This document shows, piece by piece, positions 17,152-24,676 of a stretch of 37,362 bases of DNA. The notes under the pieces are model-generated. The model made no database searches. It was not told where the DNA came from and saw nothing but the letters and a program-made list of their open reading frames with translations. The stretch lies in the NCBI GenBank assembly GCA_016936975.1, contig JAFGWU010000037.1, forward strand, positions 1 through 37,362. The letters run 5' to 3'. The position numbers were made by a program, and so were the translations under genes. Origin of the DNA: Bacteroidales bacterium. Its GTDB lineage: Bacteria > Bacteroidota > Bacteroidia > Bacteroidales > GCA-2748055. Every line of letters starts with the position of its first letter. The first letter of the stretch is position 1.

Positions 17152-17279
17152 CTCGCTGTATATTTTCGGACATCATAACGCAAATATTTCGAAATTGTTT
17201 AAAAAAAACCAATCTGGCATAGGGTAAATCGTGTTTTCTGCATCTTAATAGCAGAATAACAATCAAAATCCATAAAATC

Positions 17280-18575
17280 ATGAACACAGGCATATTTTTT
17301 AGAAGAATAACTCTGCTGGGGTTGCTCTTCTTTTCGGTTCAGTCCGTTATGGCAGTACCGAAAACGTTAGAGGATGAAATAATCGACACCGTTAACTATT
17401 CGGTTTACTACGGCAGGGTGATTGACAAAAGTAACAGTAATGCTTTGCCTTTCGCAGCAGTGGAGGCCATAGGAAGCAATATGGCAACCGTTACAAATAT
17501 CGATGGGAATTTCATACTTAAAATACCCAGGGAGGCGGATGTTACACAAATTAAGGTCTCTTATGTCGGTTACGGGAATATAACCATTCCTATTCAGGAC
17601 TTTAAAAAACAAAGCACCCTGACCATTGGACTGGAACCGACTCCCGTTCAGCTTAAAGAGATTACTGTAAGACCCGAAGATGCGCTCCATGTTATCATGG
17701 ATGCCCTCCGGAATGTGGGACAGAATTATTCCATCGACCCTATGATGATGAGGGGTTTCTACCGCGAAACCATCGTCAGAAACTGGAATTATGTAGCAAT
17801 CTCGGAAGCCATCGTCGACATCTATAAGGCCCCTTACGAGAACGATTTCCAGGTGGACCAGGTCAAAATTTTCAAAGGCCGTAAAAGTGCCGACGTTGAG
17901 AAGATGGATACCGTTCTGTTCAAGCTCCGCGGCGGACCGAGCACCGCACTCCTGCTGGATGTCGTGAAGAATCCCTACATCCTTCTGACGGACCAGTATG
18001 CGGAAATATATAACTTCCATCTTTCCGATATAATCTCCATCAATGACAAACTGCATTATGTGGTCTCATTTTTCCAGAAGGAGTATATCGATGATCCCTA
18101 TTACGACGGCAGATTTTACGTGGATATGGACAAACTCGGAATTACCGAGGTTGAATTCGAATTGAATACCGAAAATAAAGAGGTCGCCTCAAGAATGTTT
18201 ATCCAGAAAAAACCGATCGGAATGATCGTTGAACCGGAAAAGGCCGTCTACAGGGCAAAATATACCATCTCAGATAATAAATGGTACTTCAGTTATGCCA
18301 GGGCCGAAGTGAAATTCAAAGTGAAATGGGATAAAAAACTCTTCAACACTACCTATACAACCATGTCGGAGCTTGCCATCACCGACCGTTCCTCTGAAAG
18401 TGTTGAAAAATTCTCAAGCAAGGATCGGTTCAGGAGTACCGACATTCTGGATGAAAAAGTTTATGTCTTTTTTGAACAGGATTTCTGGGGCAGTTATAAT
18501 GTGATAGAACCTGATCAGTCCATTGAATCGGCTATAAGACGACTTAACAGAAAATACCTGCGCCGCAACGGCTGA
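17280..18575 (+). CDS. Secreted CarboxypepD_reg-domain protein (paralog A)
   Basis: A 431-residue exported protein. A signal peptide covers about residues 1-26 (ending VMAVP). A carboxypeptidase-regulatory-like beta-sandwich lies at about 42-125 (VYYGRVIDKSNSNALPFAAV, TNIDGNFILKIP, VSYVGYGN). A domain of about 300 residues without a known name follows, with FYRETIVRN, SEAIVDIYKAPYEN, VKIFKGRKSADV, LDVVKNPYILL and a final FWGSYNVIEPDQSIESAIRRLNRK block. The same domain recurs in the protein at 20254. No beta-barrel, plug or catalytic motif is visible. It is probably periplasmic or outer-membrane-associated. It lacks the STN domain of its paralog and lies directly upstream of the sigma/anti-sigma pair. 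Confidence 0.85.
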   Translation: MNTGIFFRRITLLGLLFFSVQSVMAVPKTLEDEIIDTVNYSVYYGRVIDKSNSNALPFAAVEAIGSNMATVTNIDGNFILKIPREADVTQIKVSYVGYGNITIPIQDFKKQSTLTIGLEPTPVQLKEITVRPEDALHVIMDALRNVGQNYSIDPMMMRGFYRETIVRNWNYVAISEAIVDIYKAPYENDFQVDQVKIFKGRKSADVEKMDTVLFKLRGGPSTALLLDVVKNPYILLTDQYAEIYNFHLSDIISINDKLHYVVSFFQKEYIDDPYYDGRFYVDMDKLGITEVEFELNTENKEVASRMFIQKKPIGMIVEPEKAVYRAKYTISDNKWYFSYARAEVKFKVKWDKKLFNTTYTTMSELAITDRSSESVEKFSSKDRFRSTDILDEKVYVFFEQDFWGSYNVIEPDQSIESAIRRLNRKYLRRNG

Positions 18576-18606
18576 GAACCATCTGCTTTGGTTCCATTAT
18601 AACTTC

Positions 18607-18674
18607 AAAGCGCTGTCATGAATATTGTTTAACTTTAACGTCCCTGTTCAGACAATTCAAGGACAGCGCTTTTT
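18607..18674 (+). terminator. Long-loop inverted repeat before the sigma factor gene
   Basis: AAAGCGCTGTC (18607-18617) pairs perfectly with GACAGCGCTTT (18662-18672); the loop is 44 bases, and the right arm runs into T residues to 18674. Inside the loop, ATTGT and ACAAT can pair to shorten it. It sits 31 bases after the stop of paralog A and 12 bases before the sigma ATG, so it may end the upstream transcript or act as a leader structure for the sigma operon. Confidence 0.6.
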
Positions 18675-18686
18675 AAACCTCGTAGA

Positions 18687-19238
18687 ATGAATCTGAAAGA
18701 CCAATATATTCTGGGACGGATAAAGAACGGGGACATTGGGGTCTTCGAAAAATTGTTCCACAGGTTCTACCCTGGAATGTGCAGTTATGCAGAAAAATTG
18801 GTCGGGAAGGATACTGTTGCCGAAGAAATTGTCCAGGATGTGTTCTATAATATTTGGAAAAACAGGGAGATATTCAGGATTAATGCCAGCCTGAAAGGTT
18901 ATCTCTACAGGGCCGTTTTTAATAACTCCATGATGCACCTCAGAAAACTGAAACGGGAGCGGATGGCCGATGAATCCGTCACGCTTGAATCGCCGGCTAC
19001 GGATCCCGATCCCGTTCAGAAAATCGTGGGAGATGAAATGAATGCAATTATATTTAATACACTGGAAAATTTGCCCGAAAGAACCAGCCTGATCTTCCGG
19101 CTTAACCGATTCGACGGTTTCAGATACAAAGAAATTGCAGAACAATTATCCATATCGGTTAAAACAGTGGAAGCCAATATGGGTAAGGCACTGAAAGCCC
19201 TGAAGAACTCACTGGATAAATACAATCAGAATGTTTAA
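18687..19238 (+). CDS. FecI-like ECF sigma factor
   Basis: A 183-residue ECF sigma factor of the kind expanded in Bacteroidota. Region 2 is at about 20-90 (FEKLFHRFYPGMCSYAEKLVGKDTVAEEIVQDVFYNIWKN, then LYRAVFNNSMMHLRK). Region 4 is at about 120-178, with the helix-turn-helix FRYKEIAEQLSISVKTVEANMGKALKAL. The next gene, a FecR anti-sigma factor, overlaps its end by 8 bases, so the two should be co-translated. By analogy with FecI/FecR it would drive the adjacent STN gene when a signal is perceived. The hairpin at 18607-18674 lies directly upstream. Confidence 0.95.
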   Translation: MNLKDQYILGRIKNGDIGVFEKLFHRFYPGMCSYAEKLVGKDTVAEEIVQDVFYNIWKNREIFRINASLKGYLYRAVFNNSMMHLRKLKRERMADESVTLESPATDPDPVQKIVGDEMNAIIFNTLENLPERTSLIFRLNRFDGFRYKEIAEQLSISVKTVEANMGKALKALKNSLDKYNQNV

Positions 19239-20244
19239 CATGAAATACAGAAATAATATATGGACCCGGATGGCCAGATCCCTCTCCGATGAAATGAGTG
19301 AGCAGGAGTCGATCTCTTTTAAGGAAAGGATGAATAAAAAGCCTCGCCATCAATCTCAATTTGAAAAGATGAAACATACATGGGATGCCATTGATAAAGA
19401 ACCGTCCATCAAGTTCATGGACACCCGCAAAGCATGGAAACGCCTCGAGAGTTCCCTGGAGCAGGACGGATTGCTGGAAAACAAAAAAACCCGGCTTAAA
19501 ACCATTATGCTGCATCCTTTGTTTCGCATTGCAGCATCTATCCTGTTAATCCTTGGACTTGCGCTCCCGGTGGTCTACTATTCTATTAAAAACAGTAATC
19601 CGGCAGTTCTGACCATATCCCACTCCTCTGACGAAGGAATCAGTTCTTTCGATCTCCCCGACGGCAGCAGGGTATTTTTAAATGAAGGATCAGATATCTC
19701 CTACCCGAGAGAGTTTCAGGATGACCGCACCATAAAGCTTCAGGGTGAGGCATTCTTCGAAGTCATGGCAAATCCTGCCAAACCCTTTAAGGTTCATACC
19801 GGAAAAGTCGTGGTCTCGGTTCTGGGAACGCATTTTAATATTAAAAAACTGCCCGGAGAAGCAGGCATCGAAGTATTTGTTGAAACTGGGACGGTCCAGC
19901 TTTATGATACGGAATCAAAAAACCGCTTAATCCTCTCGGAAGGTGAACTGGGATTGTCCGATGAATCGGGAATCAGAATGGGTGAATTGAAAAATCTTAA
20001 CTATCTTTCATGGAAAACAAAAAAGTTTGTTTTTGACAATGAAGATATTTCCAGCGTCTTCAGGACGCTCGAATCAGCATATCATGTAAAAATCATTACG
20101 GAGAACCTGGATGTTCAGAACATGAGACTGACCTCCACCTATATGCAACAATCTATTGATGCCATACTCGAAACCCTTTGCACAGCATTTGGCTTGAACG
20201 TCGAACGGGTAGATAAGACATATTATCTGAAAACGAGTCAGTAA
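19231..20244 (+). CDS. FecR-family anti-sigma factor (FecR + DUF4974)
   Basis: A 337-residue inner-membrane anti-sigma factor. A cytoplasmic N-terminal part of about 95 residues would bind the sigma factor. One membrane helix lies at about 96-118 (FRIAASILLILGLALPVVYY). The periplasmic FecR domain spans about 130-230 (DLPDGSRVFLNEGSDISYP, GEAFFEV, FKVHTGKVVVSVLGTHFNI). A DUF4974 domain at about 268-335 (FDNEDISSVFRTLESAYHVKI, LETLCTAFGLNV) is the part that usually contacts STN domains. An ATG three codons downstream (19240) is an alternative start. It is followed by the STN-bearing gene after 9 bases. Confidence 0.95.
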   Translation: MFNMKYRNNIWTRMARSLSDEMSEQESISFKERMNKKPRHQSQFEKMKHTWDAIDKEPSIKFMDTRKAWKRLESSLEQDGLLENKKTRLKTIMLHPLFRIAASILLILGLALPVVYYSIKNSNPAVLTISHSSDEGISSFDLPDGSRVFLNEGSDISYPREFQDDRTIKLQGEAFFEVMANPAKPFKVHTGKVVVSVLGTHFNIKKLPGEAGIEVFVETGTVQLYDTESKNRLILSEGELGLSDESGIRMGELKNLNYLSWKTKKFVFDNEDISSVFRTLESAYHVKIITENLDVQNMRLTSTYMQQSIDAILETLCTAFGLNVERVDKTYYLKTSQ

Positions 20245-20253
20245 TTACACTGC

Positions 20254-21804
20254 ATGAGAAAGAGATACATTAGAGCCGCCTTCTGCCGCAGGATTATCTC
20301 TTTTATATTCATCGGTTGTCTCTCCTTACATGCGATTGCCCAATCGGACCAGTCCGATATCAAAATATCCATCAGTGCCAGGAACCAACCGTTAAGACAA
20401 ATCTTTGAAGAGATAACCCTTCAGACAGGATATTTTTTTACCTATGATGCAAACCTGGTTCGGGACAGGATAAAAACAGATTTGCAGATTGAAGAGGTTG
20501 ATCTGGATGTTATCCTGGATTCACTGCTCCGGCCCGCAGGATTATCCTACAGGATTATTGACAGGAATATTGTTTTTTTTAGGGAAAATCAGGCAGGGCC
20601 GGAACCCTCTGAAGCATATGATAACCATGCATTAATCAACGGAATTGTATTGGACAGAAAAACCGGTAAAGCCCTGCCATATGCAACCATAGGCCTTTCG
20701 GATACCAACCTTGGAGCCATTACAAACCAGTCGGGAACATTCTCCTTCAAAATACCCGCTGATATTCAGAATCCCCTCCTTGTGGTCTCCTATATCGGAT
20801 ACAATAATCAATATGTTCCGGTAAGTTATCCGGTTGCCGGAGAACTGATAATCGAACTGGAGCCACGCCTTATATCCCTGCAGGAAGTCGTAATACGCTA
20901 CCAGGACCCGGTGTCCATCGTGAAGGAATCCCTTAACCGGATCCCGGATAATTACCTTTCCGATTATTCCCGTATGTACGCATTCTACAGGGAACTGGTG
21001 AGTCGTAATGATCATTACATGATCCTGTCCGAAGCCATACTCGATATCGCCAAGGCTCCTTATCAGAATGAATTTGTCCCCGACAGGGTTAAGATTTTTA
21101 AAGGGCGCAAAATCATGGATGTGACGTCGGAAGATACGATCCTGCTGAAGATTAAATCGGGCATCTATACATCTCTCGATCTCGATATTATAAAGAACCC
21201 CCCGAATTTCCTTTCAGAACATTTCACGGATTTGTATAACTTCGATTTCTCCGATATCATCTCCTATGGCAATAACCTGGTATATGTGATCCGGTTCACC
21301 CCCCGCAGTCATATCGAAGAAACATTGTTCATAGGGAACCTTTATATTGACATGGACAACCTGGCAATCATCGCAGCTGATTTTCGTTTTGACCCGGAAA
21401 AGGTGCAGAGGGAACAGGGACTATTCGTGGTGAGCAAATCCAGGAATATCAATATTCGCCCCCTCAGTGCAGCTTATCATGTCGGTTACCGGATGACAAA
21501 CGGCCGCTACCACATCAGCCAGGTCAGGGCAGACGTGGAACTGAAAATCCGAAAGCGGCGGAAATGGATTGGATCAAGATACAATATTGCACTCGAAATG
21601 GCCATTACAAAAGTATCGCCCGGAGAACAGGTGAAGATCGTTCCCGGAGAACGGGTGAAGCCGAATAGCATTATGTCGGAGGAAACTTTTGAATATGATC
21701 CGGAATTCTGGGGCATACATAATATCATTGAACCCGAAAAGTCACTGGAAGAGGCTTTCCGACAGCTTAATGAAAGTCTGCTGGAATACCTATTACCCTT
21801 ATAA
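20254..21804 (+). CDS. Secreted STN + CarboxypepD_reg protein (paralog B), candidate signal partner of FecR
   Basis: A 516-residue exported protein. The signal peptide ends near AIAQ at residue 30. An STN (secretin/TonB N-terminal) domain lies at about 37-105 (ISISARNQPLRQIFEEITLQ, FTYDANLV, LDSLLRPAGLSYRIID). A CarboxypepD_reg sandwich follows at about 126-207 (INGIVLDRKTGKALPYATI, VSYIGYNN), then the roughly 300-residue domain shared with paralog A (FYRELVSRN, SEAILDIAKAPYQN, VKIFKGRKIMDV, IKNPPNFL, FWGIHNIIEPEKSLEEAFRQLN). STN plus FecR/DUF4974 normally means signalling from a TonB-dependent receptor, but this protein is too short for a plug and barrel and shows neither. It follows the anti-sigma gene by 9 bases, in one operon. 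Confidence 0.88.
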   Translation: MRKRYIRAAFCRRIISFIFIGCLSLHAIAQSDQSDIKISISARNQPLRQIFEEITLQTGYFFTYDANLVRDRIKTDLQIEEVDLDVILDSLLRPAGLSYRIIDRNIVFFRENQAGPEPSEAYDNHALINGIVLDRKTGKALPYATIGLSDTNLGAITNQSGTFSFKIPADIQNPLLVVSYIGYNNQYVPVSYPVAGELIIELEPRLISLQEVVIRYQDPVSIVKESLNRIPDNYLSDYSRMYAFYRELVSRNDHYMILSEAILDIAKAPYQNEFVPDRVKIFKGRKIMDVTSEDTILLKIKSGIYTSLDLDIIKNPPNFLSEHFTDLYNFDFSDIISYGNNLVYVIRFTPRSHIEETLFIGNLYIDMDNLAIIAADFRFDPEKVQREQGLFVVSKSRNINIRPLSAAYHVGYRMTNGRYHISQVRADVELKIRKRRKWIGSRYNIALEMAITKVSPGEQVKIVPGERVKPNSIMSEETFEYDPEFWGIHNIIEPEKSLEEAFRQLNESLLEYLLPL

Positions 21805-21956
21805 TGTAACTGGATGGAATTGATGCTCCCCGCAGCAGAACCAACGGGTACTGTGCCGGTGAGCTCGACGAAGCACAGGCGATCGCCCCCCTCAACCAGG
21901 ATTTTTATACCCTCTTACAGATTAATGTCCTATATTTAAAACAAATTTTCATCATC

Positions 21957-23837
21957 ATGAAAAAATTGATTTTATTCTTCATTTTTTTTGCACTTTTTTC
22001 CTGCGTTCAATCAACCAGGGATGTGAAACAATACAGCGTTGAGCAGTTCTTTAATAATCTGTCCGTTTCCGGAGGCAGCTTCTCCCATGATGAGTCCCGG
22101 CTCCTTATTACCAGTAACAAAACAGGCATATACAATGTGTATGCAATCGACCTGGAAACAGCCGAAGAAATCCCCTTGACCTTCTCTGACACCGAGTCGG
22201 CCTTTGCCATCTCCTATTTCCCGGGGGATAACCGTTTCCTTTTCTCTGCTGACCAGGGTGGAAACGAAATTACCCATATATTCCTTCAGGATGTAGATGG
22301 AAAGGCCGTGGATCTTACACCCTGGGAGGGTGCGCGTTCCGGTTTTGGAGGATGGGCAAGAAATGAAAAAAGCTTCTTCTTTGTTTCAAATAAGAGAGAC
22401 TTGCGCTACATGGATCTTTACCGAATGGATATCGAAACAATGCAAAGCGAAATGATTTATGAGAATACAGACAACCTCTCTCCCGCCCTGATATCACACG
22501 ACCAGAAATACCTGGTTCTGGAAAAATCCCTGACCAGTTCCAATAATGAATTGTTCCTTCTCAACCTGGAGAGCGGCGAACTGAAGCACCTGTCGGAACA
22601 TAAGGGTAATGCAACCTTCGCCCCCACAGATTTCAGTCTCGACAACAAAACGCTTTATTATCTCACCAATCAGGACAGCGAATTCCGGTACCTGGCCTCA
22701 TACGACCTTGAAACCGGACAAAAGACAAAGTTATATGAAACCAATTGGGATGTAATGTACGCCAATAATAGTTATAATGAGACATACAGGGTCATCGGAA
22801 TTAATGAGGATGCGCGGACAATGGTAAAGGTTTTTGAAATCCGTACGGGAAAAGAAGTGGAAATGCCTGAATTCAGGGACGGCTCTGTATCAGGAGTTTC
22901 AATTTCAAAAAGCGAGGAACTGATCAGGCTTTCCGTCGGAAGTTCCACCACTCCAGGCAATTTGTTTTTATATTCATTCAAGACCGGGGATTTAAACCGT
23001 CTGACCGAAACGCTTAATCCTGAAATAAACAGGGAGGACCTGGTGGAGGCTGAGGTGATCCGGTTTGCCTCATTTGACGGATTGGAAATCCCGGCCATAC
23101 TTTATAAACCACATCAGGCTTCAGCCAGGGAAAAAGTTCCTGCCCTGGTTTGGGTACACGGCGGACCGGGAGGACAGAGCAGGGTCGGCTTCAGCAGCCT
23201 GATTCAGTTCTTCGCCAATCATGGGTATGCGGTTCTCGCAGTGAACAACAGGGGTAGTTCGGGATATGGCAAAACGTTTTATGATCTCGACAACCGCCGC
23301 CATGGTGAGGATGACCTGATGGATTGCGTTAAGTCCCGGGATTACCTTTCCAGCCTGAATTTTATTGATGATGAAAAGATAGGTATAATCGGAGGATCAT
23401 ATGGTGGTTACATGGTCATGGCAGCACTGGCTTTCCAGCCTGATGCATTCAAGGTTGGCGTGGATATTTTCGGGGTTACCAACTGGCTCCGCACGCTCAA
23501 GTCGATACCACCCTGGTGGGAAGCCGACCGGAAAGCCCTCTATGATGAAATGGGGGATCCGTTTACGGAAGATTCTCTCAGGCTTTTCAACATCAGTCCT
23601 CTTTTCCATGCTTCGAATGTGGCCAGTCCGTTAATGGTGCTCCAGGGAGCCAATGATCCCAGGGTGCTTAAGATCGAGTCCGATGAGATTGTGAAAGCCG
23701 TTAAAGCCAACGGCGTGCCGGTGGAATATATCGTTTTTGATGATGAGGGTCATGGATTCCGCAAGAAAGAGAATGAAATTGAAGGATATGGCAGGATACT
23801 TGCCTTCCTGGATAAGTACCTTAAAGAAAAGGTCTAA
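21957..23837 (+). CDS. S9 family serine peptidase (prolyl oligopeptidase-type), lipoprotein
   Basis: A 626-residue peptidase predicted to cut short peptides in the periplasm or at the membrane surface. MKKLILFFIFFALFSC is a lipoprotein signal with Cys16 lipidated. Residues of about 30-350 form a WD40/TolB-like beta-propeller (SGGSFSHDESRLLITSNKTG and similar blades). The alpha/beta-hydrolase domain starts near 365. The catalytic triad appears as Ser481 in GGSYGGY, Asp567 in GANDPRV and His599 in EGHGF; the oxyanion-side VHGGPGGQ is present. Specificity (dipeptidyl, acylaminoacyl or endo) cannot be assigned. The 150 bases upstream hold no gene; a TATATTTA just before the ATG might be a -7 box. 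The Crp/Fnr gene follows after 17 bases. Confidence 0.93.
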   Translation: MKKLILFFIFFALFSCVQSTRDVKQYSVEQFFNNLSVSGGSFSHDESRLLITSNKTGIYNVYAIDLETAEEIPLTFSDTESAFAISYFPGDNRFLFSADQGGNEITHIFLQDVDGKAVDLTPWEGARSGFGGWARNEKSFFFVSNKRDLRYMDLYRMDIETMQSEMIYENTDNLSPALISHDQKYLVLEKSLTSSNNELFLLNLESGELKHLSEHKGNATFAPTDFSLDNKTLYYLTNQDSEFRYLASYDLETGQKTKLYETNWDVMYANNSYNETYRVIGINEDARTMVKVFEIRTGKEVEMPEFRDGSVSGVSISKSEELIRLSVGSSTTPGNLFLYSFKTGDLNRLTETLNPEINREDLVEAEVIRFASFDGLEIPAILYKPHQASAREKVPALVWVHGGPGGQSRVGFSSLIQFFANHGYAVLAVNNRGSSGYGKTFYDLDNRRHGEDDLMDCVKSRDYLSSLNFIDDEKIGIIGGSYGGYMVMAALAFQPDAFKVGVDIFGVTNWLRTLKSIPPWWEADRKALYDEMGDPFTEDSLRLFNISPLFHASNVASPLMVLQGANDPRVLKIESDEIVKAVKANGVPVEYIVFDDEGHGFRKKENEIEGYGRILAFLDKYLKEKV

Positions 23838-23854
23838 TCTTTGATGAAAGCGCC

Positions 23855-24490
23855 ATGGAAGAGCTGGTAAAGAAACGATTTCCCTTCTTCGAATCTGCTT
23901 TGCGGGAAGCCATCAGCAAAAATGGAATCGTAAAAACATTCCATACCGGTGAAGAGCTGATTAGGGAAGACCAATTTATAAGAGCCTTCCCTATCGTGCT
24001 GAAGGGATTGATCAAGGTGTGCCGGACCGACCAGGAAGGCAATGAATTATTGCTCTACTATCTGAAACCCGGGGAAGTCTGTACCGTCTCCCTGACCTGC
24101 TGCATGGACCGAACCCGCAGCCGGGTTAAGGCCATAGCCGAAGAACCCTCTGAAGCAATCCTTCTGACGGTGGAATTGATCGATTCATGGATCACCCAGT
24201 ATCAGACCTGGAAAGAGTTTGTCATGCATGCCATGAAAATGCGGTTCGATGAACTGCTGAATACCCTCGACAGTATCGCCTTCATGAAGATGGACGACCG
24301 ACTGGTCCGTTTCTTCAGTGACCGCTTTAAAACAACGGGGTTGAAAATTTATAAAGGATCCCACCAGGATATCGCCCTATCGCTGAACACTTCCCGGGAA
24401 GTTATATCGAGATTACTGAAAGAGATGGAACGAAAAAAAATGATCCGGATTTCAAGAAACCGGATCGATTATTCCATGTTGTGTGACTAA
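23855..24490 (+). CDS. Crp/Fnr-family transcriptional regulator
   Basis: A 211-residue regulator. A cyclic-nucleotide-binding-type beta-barrel (about residues 25-115) leads through a long dimerisation helix (about 115-145) to a winged helix with GSHQDIALSLNTSREVISRLLKEME near 165-190. The barrel has no Arg-Ser phosphate-binding signature that I can recognise, so cAMP binding is doubtful. It has a cysteine group, Cys76, Cys82 and Cys83 in the stretch VCTVSLTCC, in the part of the barrel that would face the dimer helix. That could sense redox state or metal; this is inference. It lies 17 bases after the peptidase gene, and a glutaredoxin fusion follows downstream. Confidence 0.92.
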   Translation: MEELVKKRFPFFESALREAISKNGIVKTFHTGEELIREDQFIRAFPIVLKGLIKVCRTDQEGNELLLYYLKPGEVCTVSLTCCMDRTRSRVKAIAEEPSEAILLTVELIDSWITQYQTWKEFVMHAMKMRFDELLNTLDSIAFMKMDDRLVRFFSDRFKTTGLKIYKGSHQDIALSLNTSREVISRLLKEMERKKMIRISRNRIDYSMLCD

Positions 24491-24524
24491 AGTTACTGAT
24501 CGTAATCTTTTCTCAAATTTATTT

Positions 24525-24543
24525 TGCACATTAAAATTGTGCA
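24525..24543. promoter_or_regulatory. Inverted repeat TGCACA-N7-TGTGCA
   Basis: Six-base arms (24525-24530 and 24538-24543) are separated by seven A/T bases. Its symmetry suits a dimeric regulator such as the Crp/Fnr protein encoded just upstream, and it overlaps the candidate promoter of the small RNA. It could also fold as a weak hairpin. Confidence 0.3.
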
Positions 24544-24574
24544 GGGTGTCATGACTTGGATTTAGGTTAGTGAG

Positions 24575-24619
24575 GCTGCCTGAACGACACTCCAATTTAC
24601 CTTCAGGCAGCTTTTTTTT
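24575..24619 (+). terminator. Rho-independent terminator after the Crp/Fnr gene
   Basis: GCTGCCTGAA (24575-24584) and TTCAGGCAGC (24602-24611) form a perfect 10-bp stem with a 17-base loop, followed by eight T residues (24612-24619). Confidence 0.88.
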
Positions 24620-24620
24620 A

Positions 24621-24652
24621 TGACAAATTTTCAGGATGACCTGACAAATTTT
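24621..24652. repeat. Direct repeat TGACAAATTTT, 21-base period
   Basis: Two identical 11-base copies (24621-24631 and 24642-24652) lie on the same DNA face, two helical turns apart, 25 bases ahead of the first ATG of the glutaredoxin fusion gene. The spacing suits a tandem operator, but no regulator can be assigned. Confidence 0.4.
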
Positions 24653-24676
24653 TAGATCTATTTATTGGCATAAAAT

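Larger units (their letters stand above)
24520..24619 (+). ncRNA. Candidate small structured RNA or 3'-UTR element
   Basis: Between the Crp/Fnr gene and the glutaredoxin fusion a promoter-like TATTTTGCAC (from 24520) is followed by a region ending in a strong terminator hairpin with a T tract at 24612-24619. A transcript from about 24530 would be roughly 85-90 bases. GGGTGTC (24544-24550) can pair with GACACTC (24586-24592) in the terminator loop, giving a possible pseudoknot. It has no reading frame of note. It may instead be only the 3' end of the Crp/Fnr message. Confidence 0.3.

Noticed and set aside
21805..21956. Short GC-rich stretch between the STN gene and the S9 peptidase gene as an RNA gene or mobile-element remnant
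   Set aside because: Only a five-base inverted repeat (TGTGC/GCACA) is visible; there is no tRNA fold, terminal repeat or reading frame.
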